NCBI RefSeq assembly: GCF_040954835.1
Contig: NC_090711.1
Coordinates: 2,239,501 to 2,303,500 of the forward strand
Length of the DNA: 64,000 nt
Source of the DNA: Lepisosteus oculatus
Taxonomy: Eukaryota; Chordata; Actinopteri; Semionotiformes; Lepisosteidae
Direction: 5' to 3'
The position numbers were made by a program, and so were the translations under genes. The notes below the pieces were generated by a model that did no database searches, had not been told where the DNA came from, and saw only the letters and a list, made by a program, of their open reading frames with translations. Shown in pieces: positions 50,901-62,605 of the stretch; within the stretch, counting starts at the first letter, position 1; the number at the start of each line of letters is the position of its first letter.

Positions 50901-53900
50901 CAAAACCCAGTATTTAGGAAACAAGACTCTTCCGGTTAGTCCAGGTCACCTCCCCGACAGGTATCAGCGTTGGGAAGGAGCCGGTGTCTGCAGTATCGCA
51001 TGTCCTATATCTCGGAAGAGATTCATTCTTCTGGTGTCAGGTAGCACCAGACACTTACCAGCATCATGATCGTGCCAAAGTAAGTTGTCCTGAGAAGCAT
51101 CTCTACATCTTTCGGCATCTGAAAAGCAACAGCGTTAAAGGTTTTAATTCACAATCTAATGCCGGACCCGCCCGACTGAGGTCAAGTAAACACTGCTGGG
51201 AGTTGAACGTGTTCTGTCTGTGGCATCAGGAATCTGCACAGGGCTTGCTTTGTATTTTCCTTATTTATTATGGGCCACTGGCCAAAGGCCAAGCATAAAT
51301 AAACATCTTGATCTGGCTGTTGAGGTGTGCGCTATAGCTGAAAAGGCAGCATTCTCGTGGGACTGCTGCTGTTACATTTGGACCTTTTTAATCCTTCCCC
51401 CCTGAAACGTGCGGGGTCTGTCACCCTTAGCAAAGCCTTCGAGTCGGCACAAGCACACAGGCTGGACACAGGCAGATTTTGCTGTTATTTGAAAAGTGCT
51501 TAGGAGCAACTCCAGCGGTCCAACGTGCCCCTTGACCTTTCACCCATCAGCCTGCAACAGTAGAAACGCCTCCAATTTTCAGTCATGTCATGATGTCATG
51601 AGAGAACACACTGTGGCACTGCGGCCAGCCAACACACACCTGTGCTCCTGCCCTCGCAGAACCCCAGTGGCTTCACCCTGCGCTGGGCTCTGCCACTCGG
51701 GAGCCAGTTTCCTGTCTTATATATCTTATATCCACCCAGTTTGGAATCTCTGACAGCTGCTCTACGTCTGGGTTGGCGGAGACAGCCTCCGCACCCACGC
51801 ACTGGGGGAATGAGGAATAGCAGACGAGCCCCCCCCCGTGCCCCACCCACGCTTTCGTCTTCCTGCAGAGCGAGAGCCACGTGGAGGAGCCCGCCTCTCG
51901 CCGATGCTGCCACAAGGCTGCCGGGGCACCTGGGAAACGGGAGGGGCCTGCGTTTGGCCCAGAGGCAAGAAGGGAGCTCCGGCCGACGGTTCCCATCCCT
52001 GCCCCCCCGGCCCGTGCCGTAGCCATTCACCGCCAGGCTGGTACCCGTGACGTGGCCAGGCTGCTCCCATCGGAAAGCGTGGCGATGCCTCGAGCCATGC
52101 CTACCCGGTCGCGAGCTATCTGCATCCTGAACACGCCGGCCTGGAAGTAGGCGTACATGCCGCTGTCAAAGAAGTACTCGGACAGCGCCAGGTACACCAT
52201 GCGGTCAAACTCCCGGATCACCGGCATTGCCGCGTAGTTCACGATGGTGTCGCTCTCGTTGTGCCGATCGAAGAACATTCCCTGCAGAGCCACAGACACA
52301 GGGGACGGAGAGGTGGAGACGGGAGAGACTGTGAACTGATGTTTCTTAGAAAAACACAAGATCGGCTTTTTAAAAAGAAAAATCCATTAAAGGAGACTGG
52401 CTGGCACGGGTGTGATTTAAAAATGTATAAAAATAAAAATACACTTTGTAACTATGCAGATTTTCTTGCAGTAAAGTCAAGTGAATGGAAAATACAGCTC
52501 AGAGTGAAACAAATTTTAATTTATTTTCATTCTGCTCGTTTGTGAGCTGTTCAGGCAGGAAGAGGTGGAAAAATCTATACACTGATTAAGTGCCAAATTC
52601 GGACGGGTAAATAATGATCACACACATTACATCTGTTTGGTGCTGTGTGATGTGACTGGGGGGGGCTATGTCGCAGTTACCCTGAAATCCATATCAAGGC
52701 TGGCAGAGGTCACCTCAGGGTCACTCAGTAGAGAGTAGTCAATGCCTACGTAGTTGTCGACAGGTGTGCGCACTGCAGAGACAGCACAACAGCACAGCAA
52801 TAAGAGGTGGAGCAGGCTACAGCAGGGTGCACTCACTACACAGCAAAAGATGACTTATGGCAAATTGTTTCTGTTCCTGGGACCGTCAGAGCACAACTCC
52901 CTGTCTTGTTCATGTTCTGATGCTACAAATCTCCCCCTAAGAAGAAGTAGGTCAAGGATGATGTACAGTATCTAAACTGTGCCTCTGGAATTAGGGCCAC
53001 ATGTGATTTTTGTATTGTTTTAATGCAATGTATCTATACATTTAATGCATTTAAAATGCATTGCATCTAAGTGATAAACTGAACTTATCGTATTTGTCTA
53101 CATAACAGAAACAGGCATGTCACTGTGTCATGTCAATGTCAATAAACGCGGGGTGTGAGTCACTGTGGGTGCAGAAGGGAGAGCAGGGTGCCGAGGGGTG
53201 TCTGCAAAGCCTCACCCGGAACCGTGTCCAGCAGAGAGTTCATCAGGACCAGCCCGGCGTGGTTCAGGACAGGGCAGATCTGGGACACACAGACAGAGAG
53301 ACCACGTCTTTTCACTTAGACTTACTCCTGGTTTTCATGCTCTGCCTAATTCTTAAAAGTGTATGGGTATCGGTCAATATTTCTCAAAACTCACGATTGG
53401 CAACCTATTGAATGTCAACAGGTGTGAGCCTGGTCAGTACCTGGATGGGAGACCTTCTGGGAAAGCTCAGGTTGTTGCTAGAAGAGATGTTAGAGGGACC
53501 AGTAGGGAGCCCTCACTCATCTCGATAATCATAACATATTCCAGGGCGTTTCTCAAAAAGAGTAGGGGTGTTACCCCGGTGTCCTGACCCAATTTCCCCC
53601 AGGCCTTTACCAATCATGGCCTCCTAATAATGCCCATCTCTGAACTGGCTTCATCACTCTGCTCTCCTCCCCACTGAGAACTGGTGTGTGGGGAGAGGAC
53701 TGGCACATCATCCAGGTACGGCTACACATGGGTGGAAACAGTGGGATTCCCCATTACCTGTAAAGTGCTTTGAGTGGAGTGACCAAAGACGTGCTAATAT
53801 GTGTAAGGAATTATTGATTAAGGATTTTAAAAACTCAAGTTGAAGTTAATTGAAAGCAAATATTGATTAGTGCCAGGTGAAGCTGGACAGAACTGCTTGA

Positions 53901-54278
53901 AGAACACAAAGCAGTGAAGGTAACTAGTGCTTCCGTGAGTCACACTGCCTCATGTCTGCTGAGGGCTCTGGACCCTGGACAGGCACCTGCGTGGGTCGGC
54001 CTTACCTGCTGGTTCAACAGGAACCGCATGCCGGTGGTCAGGAAGGTCGCCAGGAAGTCGTACACCCTCCTGCACAGAAAACACGACAGGGTCGGCAGGG
54101 TCGGCGCGCGGGAACCAGCCCTCCCGCCCTCGGAGATCAATTGGCTCGCGGTTGGGAATCATCCCAGAGCTGTCATGCTTCGTCAAGGGGAAGCATGACT
54201 CCTGCATTAGCCATGCACAGTCATTTAATAGAAGACACTGGCTGCCAGTTCAAACAGCTAAATCCTGGAGCACATCTC

Positions 54279-54313
<35 letters not shown>

Positions 54314-56875
54314 TCTGTATAGGGTACACACTCAAGCCTGGCTTCCTCCACAGTCCCTGTCCAACTCCAGCCACAACCACTTATTTCATCCCGAACACAG
54401 AAGTGGATATCACTGCTGCCTCCCATTCTGTGGACACCAGTAGGCTCTGGAAAGCCACTGTCAAGTAATGGGTTTAGGATAAGCAATTACTGGGTGGGTC
54501 GGTGCTAGGACTTAGCCTGGGCCTCAGCTGAAAAAATAAACTATTACTTAAATGAAGTGACAGACGTTCATGGGGAGACAGACGTCTCGCAGACTCAGAG
54601 AGCGGAGGCTTAACGCTTGCTCTTGGATTGCAGGGCGGGATTAAAAATAGCTACCCCAGGGTGCCGGAGAACTTGGCGCGCATTTTGGAGATGGCAGCGT
54701 CGCAGGAGATGTTGGAGATCTTGAGACGGCCCACGACGTCGCGGGACAGCTGTAGGGCCGTGTGGATGTTCACGCCCTCCGCCGAGGCGTTGATGGAGCC
54801 CACGTCATTGCTGAAGAGGTGAAAGAGAGAGAGACGACGCAGGCCGGTCAGGACACACCCCAGCTCGGACTCTGACCCAGAGTCGCTCGGGACCAGCTCC
54901 CACAAAACCCCCAGGCGATCAGAACAACTGATCAGCTGTGAATCTTCTTGATGCAGGAAGCTGTAAGGACTAGTAGCTCGTCAGCTTGTGAGATCTGATG
55001 GGCCCAGAGGCCTCAGATTCTCCTATTTATTGTTTTTTTTTATGGGTTTGAAAAGCTTCTTAAGGAGAACAAATGATTTTCATGATGAGGTCAGCAATGA
55101 AAGGACATCTCAGCCAACCTGTGGATCTTTTTTATAGCCAGAGTAAGTAAGAGTAAGGGCGTTACCCCAGCTTCCGGGCCAAAATTCCCATTGGCCTTTA
55201 CCCATCACGGCCCCCTAATAATCCCCATCTCTGAACTGGCTTCATCACACTCCTCCCCACTGGCAGCTGCCAATATGGCTGCATATTGGTGGTGGCAGTG
55301 GGATTCCCCATTACCCGTAACCTTACCTGTAAACAGTGGAGTGTCCAGAAAAGTGGTGTATACTTACGAGGATACCGTTCTTATCTTTTCAACACCATAG
55401 ACTCTGAGCCCTATGAATCTTCCCCTGCGCACAGGGGCAGGTGTCGGCGGAGCAGGAACTCACAAGAACCAGTAGAGGATGTGCCTCTGGAAGTTGAGGG
55501 TGATGGAGGAGTTGTGCACCTCGAAGAGCAGCCCCAGGTCCGGCTGGAAGCGCAGGTCTGCGTGGGTCAGGTTGAGCTCTGTGATCTTCACACTTTCGGG
55601 GAGAGGGGGACAGTGATGGAAAGGAGGGGTTCGGGGGGAAAAGCTGGGGCTACGCTGAGGCTAAAGAGACACAGTACTGGAGGCACTAATGCCAGAGGCA
55701 GTGCTGCAAGAGCAGAGCTCAAAGGCCCCCTGCTGCAGGCACAGGCACGAGACTGGCCAGGTAACTTCAAGGTCCTGCTCACAGCACAAACCGGATGGCT
55801 GACTGCAATTAGAACAGCGATGTGGCACTTTGCTTAGATCACTGAATCTTGTTTTTGTTTAACATGATTGATCATTCTGGCGAACTGAGCTTTTCTGCTT
55901 CCTCTCTGATGCCGTTTATCAGGTCCGTGATTTGTAGGACAGCTATATAACCAGGAGTGGCTGTTGAGGACTAATTCAGGACTGGACACACTATTTCAGG
56001 GGGTGTCCATTCCTGGGCCCCCGGATGGCCAGTGCACATGAGGGTTTTCATTCCAATTCTAATTATAAAAAGTGCAATAGCTGTTAGAACAGTCTACACC
56101 GGCTGGCTACTGACTTCGCTGGGACGGTTTAACAGCCTCTCCCAGCTCTTCAGGTGCTGCTGGCTGCTGTGACCAGCCCTGGGAAAGCCACGGGCACGCC
56201 GGCCCCCAGGGCTCCGGGCACAGAGCCCCAGGGGCTGGTCACGAGACCACGAGGGGACAGAGGCGCACGGGCATCGGTCGGACTCACTCCTTGATGGAGT
56301 ACTGGAAGCGTCCTTCCTTGCCCTGCAGGTCAGGGATGGTGATGTTCTCCAGCTCCTCCTCCACGAACTTCAGGGTTTCCTGCCTCACTGCGGGGCACAG
56401 GCGTCAGGGGACACATGGGAAACACAGGGAAGGATAAGAACAAGGACCCACAGGGAGGGACCAGGTGGGAGTGGGGACAGAGGACAAGGGTTCACAGGGA
56501 GGGACCGAGTGGGAGTAGGGACAGGAGACGGGAGACAGGGGACAGAAGGACACAGGGAGGGATATAGTGGGGGTGGGAGTGGGAACAGGGGACAGGGGCC
56601 ACAAAGGGACACAGGTAAAGAGATATTATATTTTACGAGGGAAAAAAGTGAATTTTGTTAGGTGTCACTAGAATTTCACAAAACTCAGCTTTCAATGAAC
56701 AATGACTTTAAGAGCGTCTCACTGGCGTCTATTACCATCGCTGTAACTACGATTAATCGGTCTTACACATCTCGAGGCCCTTGGACGTGACCCGGATCTT
56801 GCAGCCGGGGGGCTCGTTGGTCGCCATGGAGACGAGGGGGAGCAGAAGAAAGATGGCGGCTGTGCGGGCGGCCAT
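47147..56875 (-). CDS. pltp: PLTP, phospholipid transfer protein
   Basis: Secreted plasma lipid-transfer protein of the BPI/LBP/CETP family; it moves phospholipids between lipoproteins and remodels HDL. Fifteen coding exons in order: 56767-56875 (ATG 56873-56875), 56288-56387, 55464-55592, 54655-54810, 54006-54069, 53216-53279, 52681-52772, 52105-52281, 51059-51118, 50367-50531, 49746-49813, 48984-49026, 48124-48187, 47655-47731, 47147-47248 (stop 47147-47149). Phases all agree, giving 489 aa against 493 in human. A signal peptide (TAAIFLLLPLVSMA) precedes PPGCKIRVTSKGLEM. Family landmarks are VYDFLATFLTTGMRFLLNQQ, VGIDYSLLSDP, CLIKPSGATVSVTA, YSNQSALESLA, KKGVQIPLPEGMDF and ITIGANLHFSKGLREVIEKN. 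The BPI-family disulfide pair appears as Cys149 and Cys188, and sequons include NAS and NIS. The gene is convergent with CTSA, as in human. The introns hold SINEs and simple repeats but no other gene. Confidence 0.97.
47850..47896. repeat. (CA)n microsatellite
   Basis: A nearly uninterrupted CA run of over 20 repeats lies in the PLTP intron between exons 47655-47731 and 48124-48187. Confidence 0.95.
50110..50325. repeat. 33-bp minisatellite in PLTP intron 10
   Basis: About six units of 33 bases begin GATTGGCTGTGACCTCCC and end TTGTGCTCCCT, with small variants. Units contain ATTGG, the reverse of a CCAAT box, though nothing else suggests promoter use. The array ends about 40 bases from the exon 10 donor. 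Confidence 0.93.
53410..53830 (+). repeat. 5S rRNA-derived SINE, copy 1
   Basis: The 5' part (TGGTCAGTACCTGGATGGGAGACC, 53431-53454) matches the internal promoter region of 5S rRNA. The body has GACCAGTAGGGAGCCCTCAC, CAGGGCGTTTCTCAAAAAGA, TCATGGCCTCCTAATAATG and a tail ending AAAGTGCTTTGAGTGGAGTG. This is the layout of the fish 5S-derived SINE class (SINE3-like). It lies in the PLTP intron between exons 5 and 6, antisense to PLTP. The front of the 5S head is missing. Confidence 0.85.
54278..54312. repeat. (CA)n microsatellite
   Basis: A run of about 16 CA repeats in the PLTP intron between exons 4 and 5. Confidence 0.93.
55135..55322 (+). repeat. 5S-derived SINE, truncated copy 2
   Basis: The 3' half only: GGGCGTTACCCCAGCTTCCG, CACGGCCCCCTAATAATCCC, CTCTGAACTGGCTTCATCAC and GTGGGATTCCCCATTACC align with the copy at 53410. 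The 5S head is absent. It lies in the PLTP intron between exons 3 and 4. Confidence 0.8.
56405..56615. repeat. Purine-rich GGGACA/GGGAGG imperfect repeat
   Basis: PLTP intron 1 is filled with imperfect units of the type CACAGGGAGGGACCAGGTGGG and GGGGACAGGGGACAGGAG. The G runs on the plus strand could form quadruplexes; the transcript carries the pyrimidine strand. Confidence 0.75.
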
Positions 56876-57420
56876 GGCGTCTCAGGGAGCCTTCAGCAGA
56901 CAGACAGACAGAAAGACAAGCACACACAGCCGGGTCAGGTTCATCGGACAGGGGCTCGGCAGGGCGGGGGACAGAACGGCCCTCACAGCGGTGTTCTTTC
57001 TGACCAGGTCGGTCCAGCCCGGCCCGGACGCCCCCCTCGCCGGCGGCTCTCTGGGCCGCCCCGCAGGCGCGGGCACCGCGGGGAGTGACGCATGGCGAGA
57101 CCGTCCACACGCTCACGGAGACAGGGGGGCTCTCACGGCAGCCCGGTCCTGTAATCACGCCGCAGGAGACGCTGACGGCGAGCTTTGTGCACAGGCTCCG
57201 GGACCAGCGACCTCAGGTCCTCACAGCGGAGGGCTGTGCCTGAGAGAAGAGCTGAGCTCTCGAGCAGCCTACTTACTTTCTGCAACAATCACGAAATCCT
57301 CTGGACAGCTTTATTATTCGCTTAACCCCCCCACTTCCCCAGCCCCTCCTCAACACGTCTACTGGAATTCAGTTTTCAAACGCCTGGAAAGAAAACAGAC
57401 CGAAAACTAAATGCTCTGTT
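56876..57420 (-). promoter_or_regulatory. PLTP upstream/promoter region
   Basis: CpG-rich DNA at about 56940-57180 lies directly upstream of the PLTP ATG. The minus strand has an acceptor-like TCTGTCTGCTGAAG|GC 15 bases before the ATG, so a non-coding first exon further upstream is possible. The exact start site is not visible. Confidence 0.45.
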
Positions 57421-59470
57421 GTTTTTAGAGATTAGACATGTCCTGGGTTTCATTTGACAAAATGCTGGTAATGCACAGGAATATATTGCTCACTGACGGA
57501 ACCCCCCCCAAGACATTTAACTGTTGATCTGCCCCCCCCCCCCAACAGCACTCACTCTCCAGGTGAGTCTGATTTGGAGTCTGCTCAGTGAGAGGGCGCT
57601 GCAGGTCAAGCTGTCCAGGCCTGGCACGTCTGAAAGGCTGTTGAGGAGCCTCGCTGCCCCCTGTGCCTCTGCGCAGGTGTGGGCGCTGGCTCCTGCAGCT
57701 TACCTCTCACACACGTGCACGGGCAGGCGTGACAGAGGACCCCCGCTGGTCACAGCTCGCAGGGCTGTGCAGCTTCACGCCCACGCTGGTCAAGACACGG
57801 TAAAACCCCCGTTTCTGGCATTTTCATGTGGGTCGTTTCAGACCCCACGCTGTGTCCCCCACAGGCAGTCCACTGCGCGGACAAGGCGGCATGGCCCCCT
57901 CTTCTCCTCCAGCCCACGGCCAGCTCGTCCCCTGCACCCGCACGGAGCTCTCTCCGTCTCACTCAAGGACAGCCAGAGAGACAGAGACCAGCCCGACACA
58001 CTCCCTTCATCACTCCCAGAGCAACGCCGATGTGATACTGCAGCATCCGGGGGGGCTGCAGGGCTCTTGCCTTTCGCCGATGCGGCGTGGAAACGGCGCG
58101 TCCCAGAACGCACCTTTCCCGTCCGTCGTGGGCAGAATCCCGCGGTCGGCCTGTCTCCTGTCCGGCGGAGCCCGGGGCAGCCGGTCCCAGCCTTCAGTGC
58201 GCTGCTCTCTTTGTCTGAGGCAGCGGGGGGGGCGGGGGGAGAGCCGGCAATTGAGGAAGAAACGAGGCAGCGCTGAGCGGACAGCAGCTCCAGCAGATGG
58301 GGAACGCTCACCAACCCAGATGGTCTCTCCTGAGCGAGTGACCCAGCTCCCCCCCACACACACACACACACACACACACACTCTCTCTGCTTGCAGAGCC
58401 CCCATGGACAAAGGAAGAAACGGACACCGTGTGAATGTGAATGGCCAAGAACTCCCCCTCCACCCCACTCCGCCTCCCTCTCAAATCACACTTCTGCCAT
58501 CCTGCTAGTTTCTCAGAGTTCCCCCCCATCCTCCCCCCCTCCTTAACTTAACATGTGCTGCTCCAGTAAACAGCCGTGGGGGAGGGGGGCTGTCCGCTGA
58601 GTAAACAAGGGATTGCTTCATCAACACTGTGAGCAGGTCCAGGCCTCGGGTCCTGAGCGATTCAGCTCACTAGTCCAGCATCTGTGGGTGGTTTTTTTCT
58701 CCACAAAAAGGAAGCAAGATGCTCGGGCCTGAAAGGTGTTGGAATTTGACAGATCATTCTTTCAACTTTGTTGGCCGTTTCCAGTTTGCTTTAAAAACAT
58801 CTTGTCTGACGTGTGCACAGGGGTCAGGTCATTGTCATGAGAACCAGCAACCTCGTGTCCTGCCAGGCTTCTTGGCACTGTGAGGCGCTGATGGAGGAGG
58901 ACAATTTTGGAACAACTCATTTCTGGGAATCTGGGAAAGTGTTTCAGGAACCAGAGGAGATGAGTAACACTGGTTGCCCTGCTGCTCTGTAGCTGCCCTT
59001 GCACATACAGCTGTCAGCACACAGACGGCATGCTCGGTTCAGACACCGAGCTATCCTATAAACACGCTTGGGTCACGCGGGCTGGTTCTGTGACACAGAC
59101 ACGTACACACACACACGCAAACAGTACAGACACCGGATAACAAAAACATCCGACAGTCACAGAAGCAGATCCTCTATTTTTTGACAGCATGGTTAAATTA
59201 TACATTTTGCTGGGTTTTATAGGGAATGTTTCATTTCCATATGAAGATTGCCCGGAGAGGAACCCTATCATTAAGAACTGAATCTGTGACATGAGCAGAA
59301 TTTTTCAAACATTTTATCTGGACCATAATCCGCCGGCACAGTTAAGTTAAAAATATTGTTCCTTAACCACTAACTGAAGTTATTACAAGAACTCTGATGT
59401 GCGATCATGGGGGATGGCGGGGCCTCGAAGGGGCAAGGGGTGTTGTGCAATGATGAAGGATGAAAGTGGA
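57421..59470. other. Intergenic DNA upstream of PLTP, no gene recognised
   Basis: Mixed composition with GC-rich parts (57540-58320) and a (CA)n run at 58357-58381. The overlapping frames at 57524-58508 on both strands have no recognisable domain or splice context. Confidence 0.4.
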
Positions 59471-59477
59471 CACAGCG

Positions 59478-59700
59478 CGTGCACACACACACACACAGTA
59501 TCACACACATGCAGCATCAGTCACATAGCGTCTCACACACGCACACACAGCATCAGTCACATAGTGTCACACACACACAGCATCACACACACAACGCCAC
59601 ACACACAGACAGCGTCACATACAGTACACAATGGCTTGCACACACAGCAACCACAACATCACACACACAGCAGCACGCACACACAACCTCATACACTCAT
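59478..59700. repeat. Degenerate CA-rich repeat (CACACACAGCATCA type)
   Basis: CA runs are broken by AGCATCA, AGCGTCA and similar inserts at irregular spacing. It looks like an expanded and decayed microsatellite. Confidence 0.85.
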
Positions 59701-59877
59701 TGTGCGCTGAGAAAGATGAGCAAGGCTCAGCCTGTGTGACCACCTCCCTGGCCTGGACCGTGTCCATCTGATCCGGGGTCCGGAGACACACCTCACCCCA
59801 GGACACGGACCTGCCATGGGCGTCCTGCCTACACCACTCCTGAAGCTCCCTCTACCTTCCTCATATAAGTACATCTG

Positions 59878-60165
59878 GTAATGTAAGATAAGATAAAATC
59901 ACTTTATTGGCCATATCCAATTCTTGCATTAGGAATTTGTCTTTTCACATACCCCAGCTTGCTCTCCATGAGACACACAGACAGAGTGAGAGAAGTTTGG
60001 GGTCAGAGTGCAGGGTCAGCCATTTATATGGCACCCCTGGAGCAGTTGGGGTGAAGGGCTTTGCTCAGGGGCCCAACAAAGTAGGATTCCTCAGCCAGCC
60101 ACGGGATTTGAACCAGCAACCTTCCAGCCACAGGCACAGATCCTGAGCCACAGAGCCACCACATA
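59878..60165 (-). repeat. tRNA-derived SINE, second family
   Basis: On the minus strand an A box-like TGGCTCAGGATC (60139-60150) and a B box GGTTCAAATCC (60104-60114) head the element. A body with TTGGGCCCCTGAGCAAAGCC follows, ending in GGCCAATAAAGTGATTTTATC plus ATCTTA units. Boxes and tail are intact, so this is a fairly young full-length copy. It differs from the family at 39290. Confidence 0.85.
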
Positions 60166-60939
60166 GCCGTAAATGTATATTATGCATTTATGAAATCATC
60201 TAGCGAATATTTTAATTTCCTACCCATTTCATTAAAAATACACCAGAAGTCAGTCAGCCACGAGTTTTACGTAAAGCATATTGCATCTTAGAGTTCATTC
60301 CACATCCTTCGTTTCCTGTGAATTCCACTTACTCCCCACTGAATGCAGGCACAGATTTATCCAGTTAAAAACACACAGGTCCATGTTCTCCTTTATCCCT
60401 GTGGCCATAACCTTGCTCAACAGATGAATCTCTTGTTCAGGTACATGTGTATTGTTTGTTTGTGTGTCTCCTTATCTGCTTCTGTAAAATACGTTGCCCC
60501 TTGGACTCCTGGAGATCATGAAGACACTCTCGCTCAGACATGTTTCTGCCCCTCAGGAATCTGACGGACAGATACAGATGAAGCTGCACATGATTAACAC
60601 ACTTCATTCTTTGTGCTAATGATTTCTTTTCTTTCCCCAGAGACTGGGGAAAAGCGCCTGACCTCTGTACTCTGGATTTAAATGATCCTTTTTTAATTAA
60701 AAAAGGACAGTAAAAGCCTCACTCAGTATTAGTCTAGAGTTACGCAAGATGATATTCAATCTTAAATACCAAGGCAGATTCTGAATATTGAGCAGCGAGT
60801 TGGAACATAGAAACCTAATTTCAGTTCTTTCTCGAAGGGTTCCTGCAATCCTGAGTTTTCTCTTTAATTGCTAATTAATTTGGCTGAAACTGTTGCACAA
60901 AGGCACTGACACTTAGACCCATTTGCTGTCGTGCGTTGG

Positions 60940-61075
60940 GCGTCCTATCAGCACAATCGAGGCCAATTAACTCGATCAGATAGGTAACTGAAGACAGACC
61001 AGCAGTGTCTGCCCTTGGATCTGAACCCACAAAGTTCTACTGGCAAATCCAGAACCCTCACCCCTGCTTTTTTGC
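60940..61075 (-). repeat. Possible decayed tRNA-derived SINE
   Basis: The minus strand contains GTGGGTTCAGATCCAAGGGC (B box GGTTCAGATCC) followed by AGACACTGCTGGTCTGTCTT, a layout seen in fish SINEs. No clear A box or tail remains. Confidence 0.35.
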
Positions 61076-62174
61076 TATCATTTCTCTCTCCACCGAAGAG
61101 AACAGAGCCAACCCGTCTCGAACAGCACAGCGTTCCTGCCCGCCTGACGGATCCTGCCGGGTTTTGACCCTCATTCAGGCTCCTCAGTGCCATGACAACG
61201 CAGCCTTCGACTAAAGAAGAGCTGACTCAGAGCAGCTCGGGCTCCGTCCGGACTCACTCACCTCTGCCAGTGCCATTGTGTAGGTGTACCACAGCAAGCC
61301 CTCTCCCACTGGCAGCTCCAAGGCTGCAGTGCATTCTGAAGGCTGTCACCTCTGCGCACAATTGTTTCTGCATCTCAGATGTTCTTATGAAATGTTATTT
61401 TGAAAATATTTTCCCTTTCACCCGACAGGGTTACACAACAGATTCAAAATACTTACAGCGTACTATTGGCAGGGAAGTCTTGCTCAGCGCTGGTAAAAAC
61501 TTTTCCTTCAGCTGTGGGAGTTGATTTACTGTGAAGTCTTGTTAACCGCCTGGTGCTCAGATTGGCCTCAACCCAGATGACTGAGAACGATGAGGTGGTA
61601 GCAGCAGAGTTTAATCCCTCTCTCTCTCTCCTTTGCTCTGCCTCTCTCTCCCTGCTCTCTGGAGGACCTGTGTTTATATAGGCTGGGTGGTGAGGGGACG
61701 CGAGGGGTGTGGGTCTGGGCTGATCGAGTCGCCTGAGTTTGTGTGGTCACCATAATGATGGTAATTCATTTTCTGAACATCAAGTCCTGGCAGAGCTCCA
61801 GAGCTCTTCTCCCTCTCCCTGTCTCTCTCGTTCTCTCTCACAGGCCCCAGTTTTTCACACGTCAAGTGTGCCGACGTCAGATCGAGAGAAGGTAGATTTG
61901 TGACACTGGGGTTGCTCTGTGTTGTCTGAGTTTACGATCTGCGCGTCCGCTTCAGTCCTATTCAGACCCGCAGCACCGTCTTCAAGATCATTCGTTTATA
62001 GTAATAAATACCCTATACAACCAGAGGAAATCAGGAATCTAAAAGGAGTAAAAAGACAAGAATTAATACAAGATACACAGGAAAGCTTATACAGAGCATG
62101 GTTTAACTCTTTATTGTAGTTTGAGCTCTTGTCTGCTATTTTTTATATTTACCTTGTGCAGCAGCATTAGCACA
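61076..62174. other. Intergenic DNA, no gene recognised
   Basis: A CT-rich stretch (about 61615-61665) and an A/T-rich end (61980-62160) are the only visible structure. Short open frames look like chance. Confidence 0.4.
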
Positions 62175-62605
62175 TCATAGCTTGGTCTCCCCTGGTCTCT
62201 GCAGATACAGAGCATGGCCAGGCCTGGTCAGTGCTGGGATGGGAGACCTCAAAGTGAAACCACAGTGCTGTAGTATGTGTGCTGGTGGACCAGTAGGTGG
62301 TGCTCTTCCCTCTTGACCAGAATTTCCAACCGAGTGCTGACTGTAGGACACTGTAGGGCCATTGGATGAGATATTTAATCAAGGTCCTGATCTCTTGGTC
62401 ATTAAAGATCCCATGGCACCTTTTGAAAGAGCATAGCTGTTAACCCCAGTACTCTGGATAAGGCCAATCTGAGCTTGTACAGTCTGGCCTCCCCCAATTC
62501 CACCTTAATTAGGAGACTGGGGGTCAGTGGGTGTCCTTCTATACGTAAAGCAATTTAGGTTCCCTGGGGATGAAAAGCTGTGTATAAAGAGTAAAGTATT
62601 ATGAT
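62175..62605 (+). repeat. 5S rRNA-derived SINE, copy 3 (diverged, longest)
   Basis: GCCTGGTCAGTGCTGGGATG followed by GGAGACCTC (62222-62249) matches 5S rRNA. Upstream bases (AGATACAGAGCATGGCCAG) also resemble the 5S segment before it. The body has GACCAGTAGGTGGTGCTCTT, TTAAAGATCCCATGGCACC and AAGCAATTTAGGTTCCCTGG, and ends near GTAAAGTATTATGATT. More diverged than copy 1. Confidence 0.75.

Noticed and set aside
53431-53454. A 5S rRNA gene.
   Set aside because: Only the internal-promoter part matches 5S, and the rest is SINE body, so it is a retroposed element.
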